Shown here in pieces: positions 37,387-46,305 of a stretch of 64,000 nucleotides of DNA. The stretch comes from Undibacterium sp. Jales W-56. GTDB lineage: Bacteria; Pseudomonadota; Gammaproteobacteria; Burkholderiales; Burkholderiaceae_D. The stretch's first letter is position 1; the number at the start of each line of letters is the position of its first letter. The notes below the pieces were generated by a model. The model saw only the letters and a program-made list of their open reading frames with translations. It did no database searches and was not told the DNA's origin. The position numbers and the translations under genes were made by a program. The stretch lies in NCBI RefSeq assembly GCF_025548535.1, contig NZ_JAJLQW010000003.1, forward strand, positions 496,001 through 560,000, read 5' to 3'.

Positions 37387-38061
37387 ATGAGTTCTTTGCC
37401 CCCACGCCCCTCCTTACCCTATGTCCAGCTACAAGAGGGGACGGATTACTGGATATTGGACAATGCCCTGACCGATCCCGATGCAGTCAGGGCCCGTATT
37501 CTGGGGCGCACGGACTGGCAACTGGGTTTGCCGTACGCGCAAGAGACCTGGCCGGGAAAACGCGTGCATGAAGCACTGACTCCCGACGAGATCGCACCGC
37601 TGGAAGACTGGGTCAAAGCCGCGATCGGTAAACAGAAGCTGTGGGTTACCACCGCCCCGAACGGCGTCAAGCTCGATCACAATGTCGCCCAGATGGTTGG
37701 CGAGACCGAGAGTGTCGCGCGACCGCATACCGATAGCCGGGTCTTTTGCCGCTATGCCGCGGTCATCTACCTCAACCCCGATGCACCGGCAGATGCCGGC
37801 ACCAGCATTTTCCGGTTGCGCTATCCCGATGGCACGCTGAGCGGCAATCTGTGCCCGGCGCCGCACCGGAATTTAGTCGACGCCCTCAAGCTGCGTTTCC
37901 TGCCGCCGCAAGCCTGGAAAGAGGATTTGCGCGTCAGGAATGTTTACAACCGGTTAATCGTTTACAAAGCCAATCTGGTGCACAGCGCGACCCGCTATTT
38001 TGGTCACGACGAACAAAGCAAACGCTTGACGACGGTATTTTTTTGGATGACCGAAGATTAG
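37387..38061 (+). CDS. 2OG-Fe(II) oxygenase-like protein (DUF6445-like)
   Basis: This 224-residue cytosolic protein has a plausible Fe(II) facial triad: HTD in RPHTDSRVFC (about residue 114) and a distal His in LVHSATRYFG, followed by Arg residues that could bind 2-oxoglutarate. The layout resembles small DUF6445/prolyl-hydroxylase-like proteins. No partner gene is evident. The assignment rests on motifs only and the substrate is unknown. Confidence 0.65.
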   Translation: MSSLPPRPSLPYVQLQEGTDYWILDNALTDPDAVRARILGRTDWQLGLPYAQETWPGKRVHEALTPDEIAPLEDWVKAAIGKQKLWVTTAPNGVKLDHNVAQMVGETESVARPHTDSRVFCRYAAVIYLNPDAPADAGTSIFRLRYPDGTLSGNLCPAPHRNLVDALKLRFLPPQAWKEDLRVRNVYNRLIVYKANLVHSATRYFGHDEQSKRLTTVFFWMTED

Positions 38062-38088
38062 GGTCCGTCAACGAAGCGGATACAAAAT

Positions 38089-38280
38089 TAAGACTTCCGT
38101 GAAAACTAAAACTCTTCGCCACCGAGACATGGAGAAAATCGACAGGACCAGCGCCATGACATGTGGTACGAACCCGCAAGCTGGGCGGGCCTGCTGGCAG
38201 GAAATGTCTCCGAAAGCCGCAGCCAGCCTGCGGGTTCAATGTGAGAATTGATAGACAGTTTCCGTTATGCGTCAGTCTTA
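38089..38280 (-). mobile_element. MITE-like element, copy E (reverse orientation)
   Basis: On the minus strand the element begins TAAGACTGACGCA and ends GGAAGTCTTA, degenerate forms of the CAGGACTTACGCA terminal repeat. Its core (38172-38235) is well conserved, with ACCCGC/GCGGGT tips and the same core-to-arm orientation as copies C and D. It lies between the oxygenase-like and S9 peptidase genes. It has no coding capacity. Confidence 0.7.
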
Positions 38281-38354
38281 TGAATAAATAAACGAGGGTT
38301 TTCTTTGCGTCATTGGCGTTTTTGCGGTGACAAATTTTTTCTTTTCAAGGCATC

Positions 38355-40874
38355 ATGTATCCCACATCCCTCAAAATATTTACACCGTTGTTGACCGGCG
38401 TGAGCCTGGCTTTATCCGCGGTGCTCAGCTTTGCCGAAAGTCCTGCCGTGAATACAAGTTATCAAATCCCCGCCGCCGAATTGCAAGCCGTGGTCGATGC
38501 GCCGCGTGGCCCTATTTTCCAGATCGGCCCGCAACGCAGGCAGGCTTTGCTGGTGAATTTGCCCGGTTTGCCGGCGATTGCCGATGTGGCGCAACCGGAG
38601 TTGAAGCTGGCGGGTTTGCGTATTAATAGCAAATTACGCGCCGCCAGCCGTTTTGAGTTCGGCGACGGCATGTCTTTGCTGGATATCGCGTCGGGCCAGA
38701 TCCGCAAGGTCACCGGCCTGCCCGCCAATCCGCGCATTGCCGACACCGCCTGGTCGGCCGACGAGCGCTGGATTGCCTTTAGCCGCTGGAGCGCTACCGG
38801 TGTTGAACTGTGGTTGCTGGACGTCGAGCAAGCCAGCGCCCGGCGTCTCATCAAGGAGCCTTTGAATGCGGTTGCCGGTACCGGTTTTAACTGGCTGAGC
38901 GGCTTGAGCGACGGTTCTGCAAAGGATGCGCCGAAAAAATTGCTGGTGCGTCTGAAGCCGCTCAGACAGGCTGCGGCACCGGTGACGCCGGCCGCACCGG
39001 CAGGGCCAAACATCCAGCAGAGCCTGGGCGGTAAAGTCACGCAAAACCGGACCTACCCCGACATGCTGAAATCACCGGCCGATGCCGACCTGCTGGACTG
39101 GCAATTGCAAAGCCAGCTGGCAGTCGTGACGACCAGGGGCGAGGTGCAGCGCATAGGCCAGGCCGCGACCCTATTGGCAGCGCAGGCTTCGCCGGACGGC
39201 CAATACATCCTGGCGACGCATTTGCGCCGTCCGTATTCGAACATGTTGCCGATTGCGCGCTTTCCGCAGCTGGTGGAGATGTGGGATATGCAAGGCAAAA
39301 AACTCAAGACCATGACCGAGCGTCCCTTGCGCGATCGCCTGCCGCCGGGCAATGATGCGGTGCAGACCGGACCGCGCAATTACGGCTGGCGCAGCGATCA
39401 GCCGGCGACCTTGTATTGGGTCGAGGCGCAGGACGGCGGCGATCCGAATGTCGACGCCAAAGTACGCGACAGCCTGTTCCAGCAAGCCGCACCGTTCGAT
39501 GCCGCTGCACAAAAATTACAAGACCTGGCAACGCGCTTTGCCGATGTTGAATGGGGGCGCGACGATCTTGCCCTCGTGACCGAATACTGGTGGAAGACCC
39601 GCGAGGTACGCACCTGGCTGATACAGCCGGGGCCGCCAGGACCGTCAGCTAAACCGCCGGTTGCGCCTGAACTTTTGTTCTCGTATAAATCCGAAGATCG
39701 CTATGCCAATCCGGGCAGTCCGTCCAAGCGCATCAATGAATTCGGCCGCGCGGTGCTGCGGACCGCTGCCGACGGCAGCACCTTGTTCCTGACCGGCGAT
39801 GGCGCGAGTGCCGAAGGCGATCGGCCTTTCTTCGATGCTTTCAATACCAGGTCCAGGCAAAGCACGCGTTTGTGGCGCTCGGCTGCGCCGTACTACGAAC
39901 AGGTAGTGGCGCTCTTGGATGACGCCGGCCGGCAAGTCATCACCAGCCGCGAAGCCAGCGATGAACGGCCTAATTTTTACCTGCGCGATCTGAGCGGCCA
40001 GGCCGCGCCGCGTGCCCTGACGCAATTCCCGCACCCGACACCGCAATTCAAGGGCGTCCAAAAACAGCAGATCAATTACCACCGTGCTGACGGTGTCGCG
40101 CTGTCGGCAACCTTATACCTGCCGCCGGATTACGAGCCCAGGCGCGATGGTCCCAGACCGATGCTGATGTGGGCTTATCCTGAAGAATTCAAATCCGCTG
40201 AGGCAGCAGGCCAGGTCAAGGATTCGCCGTACAAATTCAATCGCATCAGTTATTGGGGGCCGCAGGTCATGCTGGCGCGCGGGTATACGGTGCTGGACCA
40301 TCCGGCCATGCCGATCGTCGGCGAGGGCAAACAGGAACCGAACGACAGCTATCTGCCGCAGCTGAAAATGGATGCCGAAGCGGCCGTCGACGAGGTGGTG
40401 CGGCTGGGCGTGGCGGAGCGTAACAGGATCGCAATCGGCGGCCATAGCTATGGCGCATTTATGACCGCGAATCTGCTGGCGCATACACGGCTGTTCCGCG
40501 CCGGGATTGCGCGCTCGGGGGCCTATAACCGCAGCCTGACGCCATTCGGTTTCCAATCCGAGGACCGCAATTTTTGGGAAGCCAAAGACGTGTATCAAGT
40601 CATGGCGCCATTCAATTTTGCGCATCAGATCAAGGATCCGATCTTGTTTATCCACGGCGAACAGGACAATAATCCCGGCACTTTCCCCATCCAGAGCGAG
40701 CGCATGTATCAGGCCTTGCAAGGTTTGGGCGCGGTGGCCAGGCTGGTCATGCTGCCCAATGAGAGCCATGCCTATCGCGCCCGCGAATCGATTTTGCAGA
40801 TGCTGTGGGAGCAGGATCAGTGGCTGGAACAGCATCTGAAAAACCCGGCACCGCAAGCTGAGGGCGCAAAATAG
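38355..40874 (+). CDS. S9 family prolyl-oligopeptidase-like peptidase
   Basis: This 839-residue protein has a signal peptide (about 1-26), a long beta-propeller-like region (about 40-570) and a C-terminal alpha/beta-hydrolase domain. The nucleophile elbow is GGHSYGAF. The catalytic Asp is probably in FIHGEQDNNPG and the His in LPNESHAYR. The propeller is typical of S9 peptidases that admit only short peptides. It is likely periplasmic. Alternative: a glutamyl-type S9 endopeptidase, which shares this architecture. No operon partner; a MITE-like copy ends 74 bp before the start. Confidence 0.9.
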   Translation: MYPTSLKIFTPLLTGVSLALSAVLSFAESPAVNTSYQIPAAELQAVVDAPRGPIFQIGPQRRQALLVNLPGLPAIADVAQPELKLAGLRINSKLRAASRFEFGDGMSLLDIASGQIRKVTGLPANPRIADTAWSADERWIAFSRWSATGVELWLLDVEQASARRLIKEPLNAVAGTGFNWLSGLSDGSAKDAPKKLLVRLKPLRQAAAPVTPAAPAGPNIQQSLGGKVTQNRTYPDMLKSPADADLLDWQLQSQLAVVTTRGEVQRIGQAATLLAAQASPDGQYILATHLRRPYSNMLPIARFPQLVEMWDMQGKKLKTMTERPLRDRLPPGNDAVQTGPRNYGWRSDQPATLYWVEAQDGGDPNVDAKVRDSLFQQAAPFDAAAQKLQDLATRFADVEWGRDDLALVTEYWWKTREVRTWLIQPGPPGPSAKPPVAPELLFSYKSEDRYANPGSPSKRINEFGRAVLRTAADGSTLFLTGDGASAEGDRPFFDAFNTRSRQSTRLWRSAAPYYEQVVALLDDAGRQVITSREASDERPNFYLRDLSGQAAPRALTQFPHPTPQFKGVQKQQINYHRADGVALSATLYLPPDYEPRRDGPRPMLMWAYPEEFKSAEAAGQVKDSPYKFNRISYWGPQVMLARGYTVLDHPAMPIVGEGKQEPNDSYLPQLKMDAEAAVDEVVRLGVAERNRIAIGGHSYGAFMTANLLAHTRLFRAGIARSGAYNRSLTPFGFQSEDRNFWEAKDVYQVMAPFNFAHQIKDPILFIHGEQDNNPGTFPIQSERMYQALQGLGAVARLVMLPNESHAYRARESILQMLWEQDQWLEQHLKNPAPQAEGAK

Positions 40875-41110
40875 ATACGGGATAGATACGGAATAGATAC
40901 GCAAGGCCGGGTTGAGCGCACCAAGCAACGCCGCTGCAAACAGGGAACTAGGGGAGTATCCTGATTTTTCAAGCGTTTCCGCAATATTGATAAGCGAAAC
41001 CGGTATATTATTGCAGATACACTACGCCAGTATGTGGAAAAGCCACGCGCTTGGCACAAGCAGGCGCTTTTCCTTTATGATGTTTCTGACACCACCAACT
41101 TCTATCTGCC

Positions 41111-41542
41111 ATGCTGAAAGCGGTCATACTCGATAACCAAGCCGTTGCGCGTAATCTGCTGAGTTCGGTATTGACCAATGGCGGCCATGAAGTCGTGGGT
41201 GACGGCAATGTCAGTCCGGCTTCGCTGGCGCGCATGGTCAAACTCAGGCCGCAGGTGATTTGCGTGGATATCGGCGAAACCGATCAGGACGGCCTGGGCG
41301 TGCTCGAGACGATCCGCGCAGAAATACCCAAGGCCCTGATCTTCCTGGTGTCCGCAAAAATCGATGCTGAAACGCTGGCAGCGGCCAAGCAGCGCGGCGT
41401 GCAGGGATTCATCGTGAAACCGTTCAATTCGGTGGCGGTGCTGGCCTCGATCCGCAACACCATCATCCGGCTTGCCAGGCAACAAAGCGCCAAGTCTGCC
41501 GAAGGGGTGCTGAACCCGGGCGACAGTCCTGCCGCAGAATAA
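41111..41542 (+). CDS. Single-domain response regulator
   Basis: This 143-residue receiver domain has no output domain. The acidic pocket is weak at the first position (Asp8 followed by Asn9), phospho-acceptor Asp53 is in ICVDIGETDQDG, Ser is in FLVSA and Lys in FIVKPFN. A short low-complexity tail follows. It may relay phosphate or act by protein contact. No kinase lies nearby. Confidence 0.87.
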   Translation: MLKAVILDNQAVARNLLSSVLTNGGHEVVGDGNVSPASLARMVKLRPQVICVDIGETDQDGLGVLETIRAEIPKALIFLVSAKIDAETLAAAKQRGVQGFIVKPFNSVAVLASIRNTIIRLARQQSAKSAEGVLNPGDSPAAE

Positions 41543-41601
41543 ATATCCCCGCGTTCGTCCATGTTTTGCGCAGCGGCATCTTATCGCTGACTTAAAATAA
41601 T

Positions 41602-41803
41602 CAGGACTTACGCAAAATGACAAGCTGCTTACCACAATGTACATTGAACCCGTAGACTGGATGCGGCTTTCAGAGGCATTTCGTGCCAACAGGCGCGCCC
41701 AGCTTGCGGGTTCATTTTTGATATTGGCATTCCTTAGAACCGGTGCCCCTCGCCTTTTCTCTGAGTCTCTGCGGTGAGAGGTTTTGGTTTTTCCGTAAAT
41801 CCC
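41602..41803 (+). mobile_element. MITE-like element, copy C
   Basis: The left end is CAGGACTTACGCAAAA (41602) and the right end CGTAAATCCCA (41793-41803). The core 41648-41711 has ACCCG/CGGGT tips and the common orientation. Outside the ends, ATAAT occurs on both sides (left 41597-41601, right 41804-41808), a possible 5-bp target duplication. It is intergenic, between the receiver and acetyltransferase genes. Confidence 0.78.
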
Positions 41804-41828
41804 AATAATTCAACAGAATCGACTTGAC

Positions 41829-42359
41829 ATGAGCATACTCACCACCCCAAGACTACGGCTGGAACCGATCACGGATACACATTTCGACGGACTGTACGCG
41901 ATGAACAGCGACCCCGAAGTGATGCGCTATATCACCGGCAAGGCAGATACGCGCGATGACACGTTCGCCATGATAGAACGCGTCAAGGCGCGCTGGATAG
42001 AATTCGGATTTTCGTGGTGGAGTTTTTTTGAATCGGAGACCAACCAGATCATCGGTGCCGGCTGCATTCAGCATCTGGGCAGAGATCCGGCCAATCCTCT
42101 GGAAATCGGCTGGCGCCTGCGCCGGGACAAATGGGGCCAGGGTTTTGCCTCGGAGGCGGCGCAGGCAATGGCGGGCTTTGCATTCGATACCCTACAAGGC
42201 GAGCTGCTCTGCGCCGTCTGTCATCAGGACAATCAAGGCTCGGCCCATGTGATGAAGAAGCTGGGCATGCAGTATCGCGGCATCGAGCGCTGGTACGACA
42301 TGGACACTGCGGTGTATGAGATGACGCAGGTCGATTGGCGCGCCCGCTCAACAGCTTGA
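41829..42359 (+). CDS. GNAT acetyltransferase, RimJ/RimL type
   Basis: This 176-residue N-acetyltransferase of the Acetyltransf_3 group starts TTPRLRLEPITDTHFDGLYAM, the usual opening of RimJ/RimL-like enzymes. The acetyl-CoA loop is RRDKWGQGFASEAA, and VCHQDNQGSAHVMKKLGM is the conserved C-terminal segment. The substrate could be a ribosomal protein N-terminus or a small amine. It begins 25 bp after MITE-like copy C and has a terminator behind it. Confidence 0.88.
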   Translation: MSILTTPRLRLEPITDTHFDGLYAMNSDPEVMRYITGKADTRDDTFAMIERVKARWIEFGFSWWSFFESETNQIIGAGCIQHLGRDPANPLEIGWRLRRDKWGQGFASEAAQAMAGFAFDTLQGELLCAVCHQDNQGSAHVMKKLGMQYRGIERWYDMDTAVYEMTQVDWRARSTA

Positions 42360-42413
42360 TGACCTTGCAGTGCTGACGTTGTAAATTTTCGTGTTATAGG
42401 CAGAAGCACAAAT

Positions 42414-42451
42414 AAAAAAATGAAAACGTTTTGCGACGTTTTCATTTTTTT
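42414..42451 (+). terminator. Terminator after the acetyltransferase gene
   Basis: TGAAAACG (42421-42428) pairs with CGTTTTCA (42436-42443), flanked by runs of A and T that extend the stem. The remaining AT-rich stretch to 42686 is the probable promoter region of the OmpA-family gene and holds no frame I can support. Confidence 0.85.
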
Positions 42452-42686
42452 ATTCTAGAACTGATTGTTCTGTTAACTCAAAAGCCGATTTTTTACCGGT
42501 AAATTTTTATCCCTTAAATGGATTTGATTCATTGTAAAATTATAAACTATTGAATTCATTCATTAATATTTTGCTGTTATGCAACAAAATTGAACTGAAG
42601 CTACTTTGATCTTCTTGCCTTGACTTCCAGATTTGTCTAATAAGACAAGCCTTATTACCCATGTTTTTAATTACTAACGCTTATTT

Positions 42687-43742
42687 ATGATTACCTCTAA
42701 AAAATTGCTGTACGGAACGTTCTTTTGTGTTGTGCTGGCACTAAATGCTTGCAAAGCAAAAAATGCTGAAGCACCCGCCAAAGCCAGCATTCCCACCCAG
42801 GACATGGTGGAAAAAAATACCAATTCAACAGTATCCACCGCAGCCAATAATTCTTTTGATCTGCAATCCGTTCCGCGCACGACCGCTGCTTTACCGGCTT
42901 TTCCTTATGTGGATTACCCGGCCAAGCTTGACGAAAGTTATCACCATAACGTTACCGATACGCAATTCGATAAGGCATACATCATTGCGGGGAATGAAAT
43001 GCGTGCGGTTGAAGGCAGGGTTTCTCTCCGCACATTTCCTCACAACACCTTGAACATGTCTGCTTTGGCATCGCAACGCAACTACGAAGACATGATCAAA
43101 TCGATCGGTGGGGTAAAGGTGAACAAATTCCAACCGTCTGACGATGCGTTTGTGAAACAGCAGGGGGGTGATATCGAAGCTGTCTTTAAAAAATTGCGGC
43201 TGGGTTATGCCGGTACCAATTTCCAGGGCGGTGGCGTTACCTCGTATGACGTTTATCTGATACGCACAGATAAAACCAGCATCTGGATTGCCGTTGCGAC
43301 GTTTGACGATGGCATCAACACTAGTCTGCTGGTGATAGAAGAAAAAGCACTGGAGCAAAATGTCGGTCTGATCAAGGCTGATACGATGGCATCTAGCCTG
43401 CAACAGCAAGGCCATATCGCCCTGTATCTGTCATTCGATACGGACAGCGACGTGATCCGCCCAGACAGTGCGCCGGTTGTTGACGAAATCGTGAAATTGC
43501 TACGCGCAGACAGTACATTGAAACTGAAAGTCCAAGGCCACACCGATAACGTGGGCGATGCAGCGCATAACAAGACTTTGTCGCTGGCACGAGCGCAATC
43601 TGTGGTCAAGGCAATCACCGCACAAAAAATAGAAGAATCCCGCCTGACTGCTGCCGGAATGGGAGCAGAGCATCCTTTGACAGATAATTCAACAGAAAAC
43701 GGCCGCGCCAAGAACCGCCGGGTGGAATTGGTCAAATCCTGA
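42687..43742 (+). CDS. OmpA-family lipoprotein
   Basis: This 351-residue lipoprotein has lipobox LALNAC (Cys at about residue 22). The middle region (about 60-225) is unassigned, with FQGGGVTSYDVYLI and WIAVATFDDG. A C-terminal OmpA domain (about 235-351) carries the peptidoglycan-binding HTDNVGDAAHNKTLSLARAQ and the closing NRRVELVKS. It probably tethers outer membrane to peptidoglycan. The central domain resembles that of other OmpA lipoproteins without a named function. Confidence 0.88.
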   Translation: MITSKKLLYGTFFCVVLALNACKAKNAEAPAKASIPTQDMVEKNTNSTVSTAANNSFDLQSVPRTTAALPAFPYVDYPAKLDESYHHNVTDTQFDKAYIIAGNEMRAVEGRVSLRTFPHNTLNMSALASQRNYEDMIKSIGGVKVNKFQPSDDAFVKQQGGDIEAVFKKLRLGYAGTNFQGGGVTSYDVYLIRTDKTSIWIAVATFDDGINTSLLVIEEKALEQNVGLIKADTMASSLQQQGHIALYLSFDTDSDVIRPDSAPVVDEIVKLLRADSTLKLKVQGHTDNVGDAAHNKTLSLARAQSVVKAITAQKIEESRLTAAGMGAEHPLTDNSTENGRAKNRRVELVKS

Positions 43743-43770
43743 TTTGAAATCCCAATGAACTTCGATGATT

Positions 43771-43813
43771 AAAAAATGGCGCTGCCTTTCGATATCGAGA
43801 CAGCGCCATTTTT
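43771..43813 (+). terminator. Terminator after the OmpA-family gene
   Basis: AAAAATGGCGCTG pairs with CAGCGCCATTTTT across a 16-base loop, with A and T runs on either side; bidirectional in principle. Confidence 0.88.
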
Positions 43814-43878
43814 ATTTTGTTTGGCCCTTATTTGATTGATGCAGTTTGACGCAATTTGATCGGCGTCAGACTGCCAGA

Positions 43879-46305
43879 TCAATGCTGTTGCCGTACCGGC
43901 AGCGCGGGCGTGGCGTTACGGTACCACGCTTCAAAATCATGGACCGACAAGGCCGGTGAATACAGATAGCCCTGCAATTCATCGCAGCCCAGGGTTTTCA
44001 GCAAGGCGCGCTGCGCCTCGGTCTCTACCCCTTCTGCAATCACGCCGAGTTTCAGCGCGTGCGCCAGGCTGATGATGGCTGTCACGATCGCCACATCGCT
44101 GTCGTCATCCGGCAGATGCATGACAAACGAACGGTCGATTTTCAGTTTATCGATAGGGAAGCGTTTCAGGTAACTGAGGCTGGAATAGCCCGTGCCGAAA
44201 TCGTCAATCGCTAATTTGACGCCGAGTGCGGCTAGTGATTCGAGTTTCAGCAGCGCTTCATCGACATCGCGGATCAGGATCGATTCGGTCAGTTCCAGTT
44301 CTATGCAATCGGCCGGCAAATCGGCTGCGGCCAGTGCTTTCGCGACGTTTTCCACAAAATCGCTTTGCTGGAATTGCAGCGCCGAGACATTCACGGAGAT
44401 GCGTAATTTCCTATCCAGGTTCCACAAAGCCGCCTGTCTGATGGCGGTGTTCATGACCCAGTTGCCGATCGCGACAATCACGCCGGTTTCTTCCGCGATA
44501 GGAATAAACTGGGCCGGACTGACTTCGCCCAGATCCTTGTCATACCAGCGTATCAAGGCTTCGGCACCGAACACCTCACCGCTATCGATGTTCACCAGCG
44601 GCTGATAATGCAGACGGAAGCCATCATGCTCAAGGGCCTGGCGCATCGCATGATCGAGCTTCATGCGAGACAGCAGGCCGACATTCATCTGGCGTTGATA
44701 AAAACGGAAATCCGAGCGGCCTCTTTCCTTGACGTGGTACATCGCGCTGTCGGCGTTTTTGATCAGGTCGTCCATATTGTTGCCGTCGGCCGGATACAGC
44801 GCGACACCAATGCTGCAACTGACGGAGAAGCTCATGCCGTCGAGCGTGAACGGCGCACTGAGTTCTTCCAACACCCGCCGCGCACAAATTTCAGCGCCGT
44901 TGGCATCTGCCTGATGCAAGAGCAGCACAAATTCATCGCCGCCCAGGCGCGATGCGGTATCGACCTGGCGTATGCATTTTTTCAGCCGTTCGGTCACATC
45001 GACCAGGACCCGGTCGCCGAACGGATGGCCGAGCGAATCATTGATCTGCTTAAAGTGATCGAGATCTAGGAATAACAGCGCGAAGCCGCCGTTGTTGCGG
45101 CTGGCGACCGTGATCGATTGCTTGATCCGTTCCGCCAGCAGCAAGCGATTCGGCAGTCCCGTCAATATGTCGGAGAATGCCAGCTCTTCTATCTTTTGTT
45201 TGGCGGCATGGGTCTCGGTTCTGTCCTTGAAGAAGCCGATGTAATGGATGGTCTTGCCAGCTTCATCCTGGACCCTGACCAGCGAAATCATGCATAGATA
45301 GGCATGGCCATTTTTACGGCGATTCCAGAGTTCGCCTTCCCAAAAGCCTTTGATGTCCAGATTCTCTAGCAGTTGCTGCACCAAGAGCGTATTGCTTTCT
45401 TCAGAAAAAAAATCGCTGGGCGACTTGCCGATCATTTCCTGCTCGGTATAGCTGGTCAGTTTTTCAAAGCTGGGATTGGTGGTGATGATTTTTTGCTCGG
45501 CATCGGTGATGAAGATCGCATCGGTGCTCGATTCAAATACCTTGGCGGCCAGTTGCAGGCGCGCTTCGTCCGCCAGTCGCTGCGTGATGTCGCGATACGA
45601 ATAGACTCGGCCGATGGCACGGCCGCGCGCATATTGCGGCAAGGTCACGCGCTCCAGAATTTTGCCGGAACGCAGCACCAGCACATCGGTGGCTTCCATC
45701 AAAGGCGAACGGTTGATCGCGCCTAGCCGTTCGCTGTAATGACTGGCATCCACCATGCACTTGTCCATCCAGGCATAGATCGCCGGGTCATCTCTTTGGG
45801 TCAGCAATTCGTCCGGCAAGGTCCACAATTTAGCGAACAGATGATTGTAGCTGCGTATGCCGCCTTCCAGGTCCGTGACCAGAATGCCGTCGGCGGTCGA
45901 TTCTAGTGTCGCACGTAATTCAGCGATGAGTTTTTCGAGTTCATTCTCGACATGCCGCTGATTGGTATGGTCGCGGATCGCTACCACATACATCGTGCTA
46001 TCCATGCCGATGCGCACCAGCGTGACGCGTCGTTCAACCTGGATCCGGCTGCCATCGGCGAGTTGCAAGACGGTTTCTGAAAAAATATGATCGGATAAGC
46101 CCGCCGCCGCATCTTCCCAGAAAAACACATCTTCAGGCGCCGCGGCCAGTTCAATCACCGGCTTGCCAATCAGCGCGCCGTTGGGCAGTTGCAGCAACTG
46201 ATGCGCAGAACGGTTCGCCGCGAGCACCATCAGCTGAATCGGATCGACCAGCAATACCGCTTCCAGCATGCCCTCGATCAGTGCCTGCCATTGTGGGGCC
46301 TTCAT
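43879..46305 (-). CDS. PAS-PAS-PAS-GGDEF-EAL signalling protein
   Basis: This 808-residue cytosolic c-di-GMP protein has three PAS-like domains (about 5-115, 130-245, 255-375), a GGDEF domain with intact RLGGDEF near residue 450 and an EAL domain (about 555-800) with GAEALIRW and DDFGTGYSSL. Both catalytic motifs look intact, so it could make and degrade c-di-GMP. The start overlaps the stop of the HD-GYP gene by four bases, so both are made from one transcript, with the HD-GYP gene first. No membrane segment is seen. Confidence 0.93.
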   Translation of the reverse strand: MKAPQWQALIEGMLEAVLLVDPIQLMVLAANRSAHQLLQLPNGALIGKPVIELAAAPEDVFFWEDAAAGLSDHIFSETVLQLADGSRIQVERRVTLVRIGMDSTMYVVAIRDHTNQRHVENELEKLIAELRATLESTADGILVTDLEGGIRSYNHLFAKLWTLPDELLTQRDDPAIYAWMDKCMVDASHYSERLGAINRSPLMEATDVLVLRSGKILERVTLPQYARGRAIGRVYSYRDITQRLADEARLQLAAKVFESSTDAIFITDAEQKIITTNPSFEKLTSYTEQEMIGKSPSDFFSEESNTLLVQQLLENLDIKGFWEGELWNRRKNGHAYLCMISLVRVQDEAGKTIHYIGFFKDRTETHAAKQKIEELAFSDILTGLPNRLLLAERIKQSITVASRNNGGFALLFLDLDHFKQINDSLGHPFGDRVLVDVTERLKKCIRQVDTASRLGGDEFVLLLHQADANGAEICARRVLEELSAPFTLDGMSFSVSCSIGVALYPADGNNMDDLIKNADSAMYHVKERGRSDFRFYQRQMNVGLLSRMKLDHAMRQALEHDGFRLHYQPLVNIDSGEVFGAEALIRWYDKDLGEVSPAQFIPIAEETGVIVAIGNWVMNTAIRQAALWNLDRKLRISVNVSALQFQQSDFVENVAKALAAADLPADCIELELTESILIRDVDEALLKLESLAALGVKLAIDDFGTGYSSLSYLKRFPIDKLKIDRSFVMHLPDDDSDVAIVTAIISLAHALKLGVIAEGVETEAQRALLKTLGCDELQGYLYSPALSVHDFEAWYRNATPALPVRQQH

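Noticed and set aside
41102-41689. 195-codon minus-strand frame across the receiver gene and MITE copy C
   Set aside because: Opposite-strand shadow of the receiver gene that continues into a non-coding repeat; no codon bias or motif.
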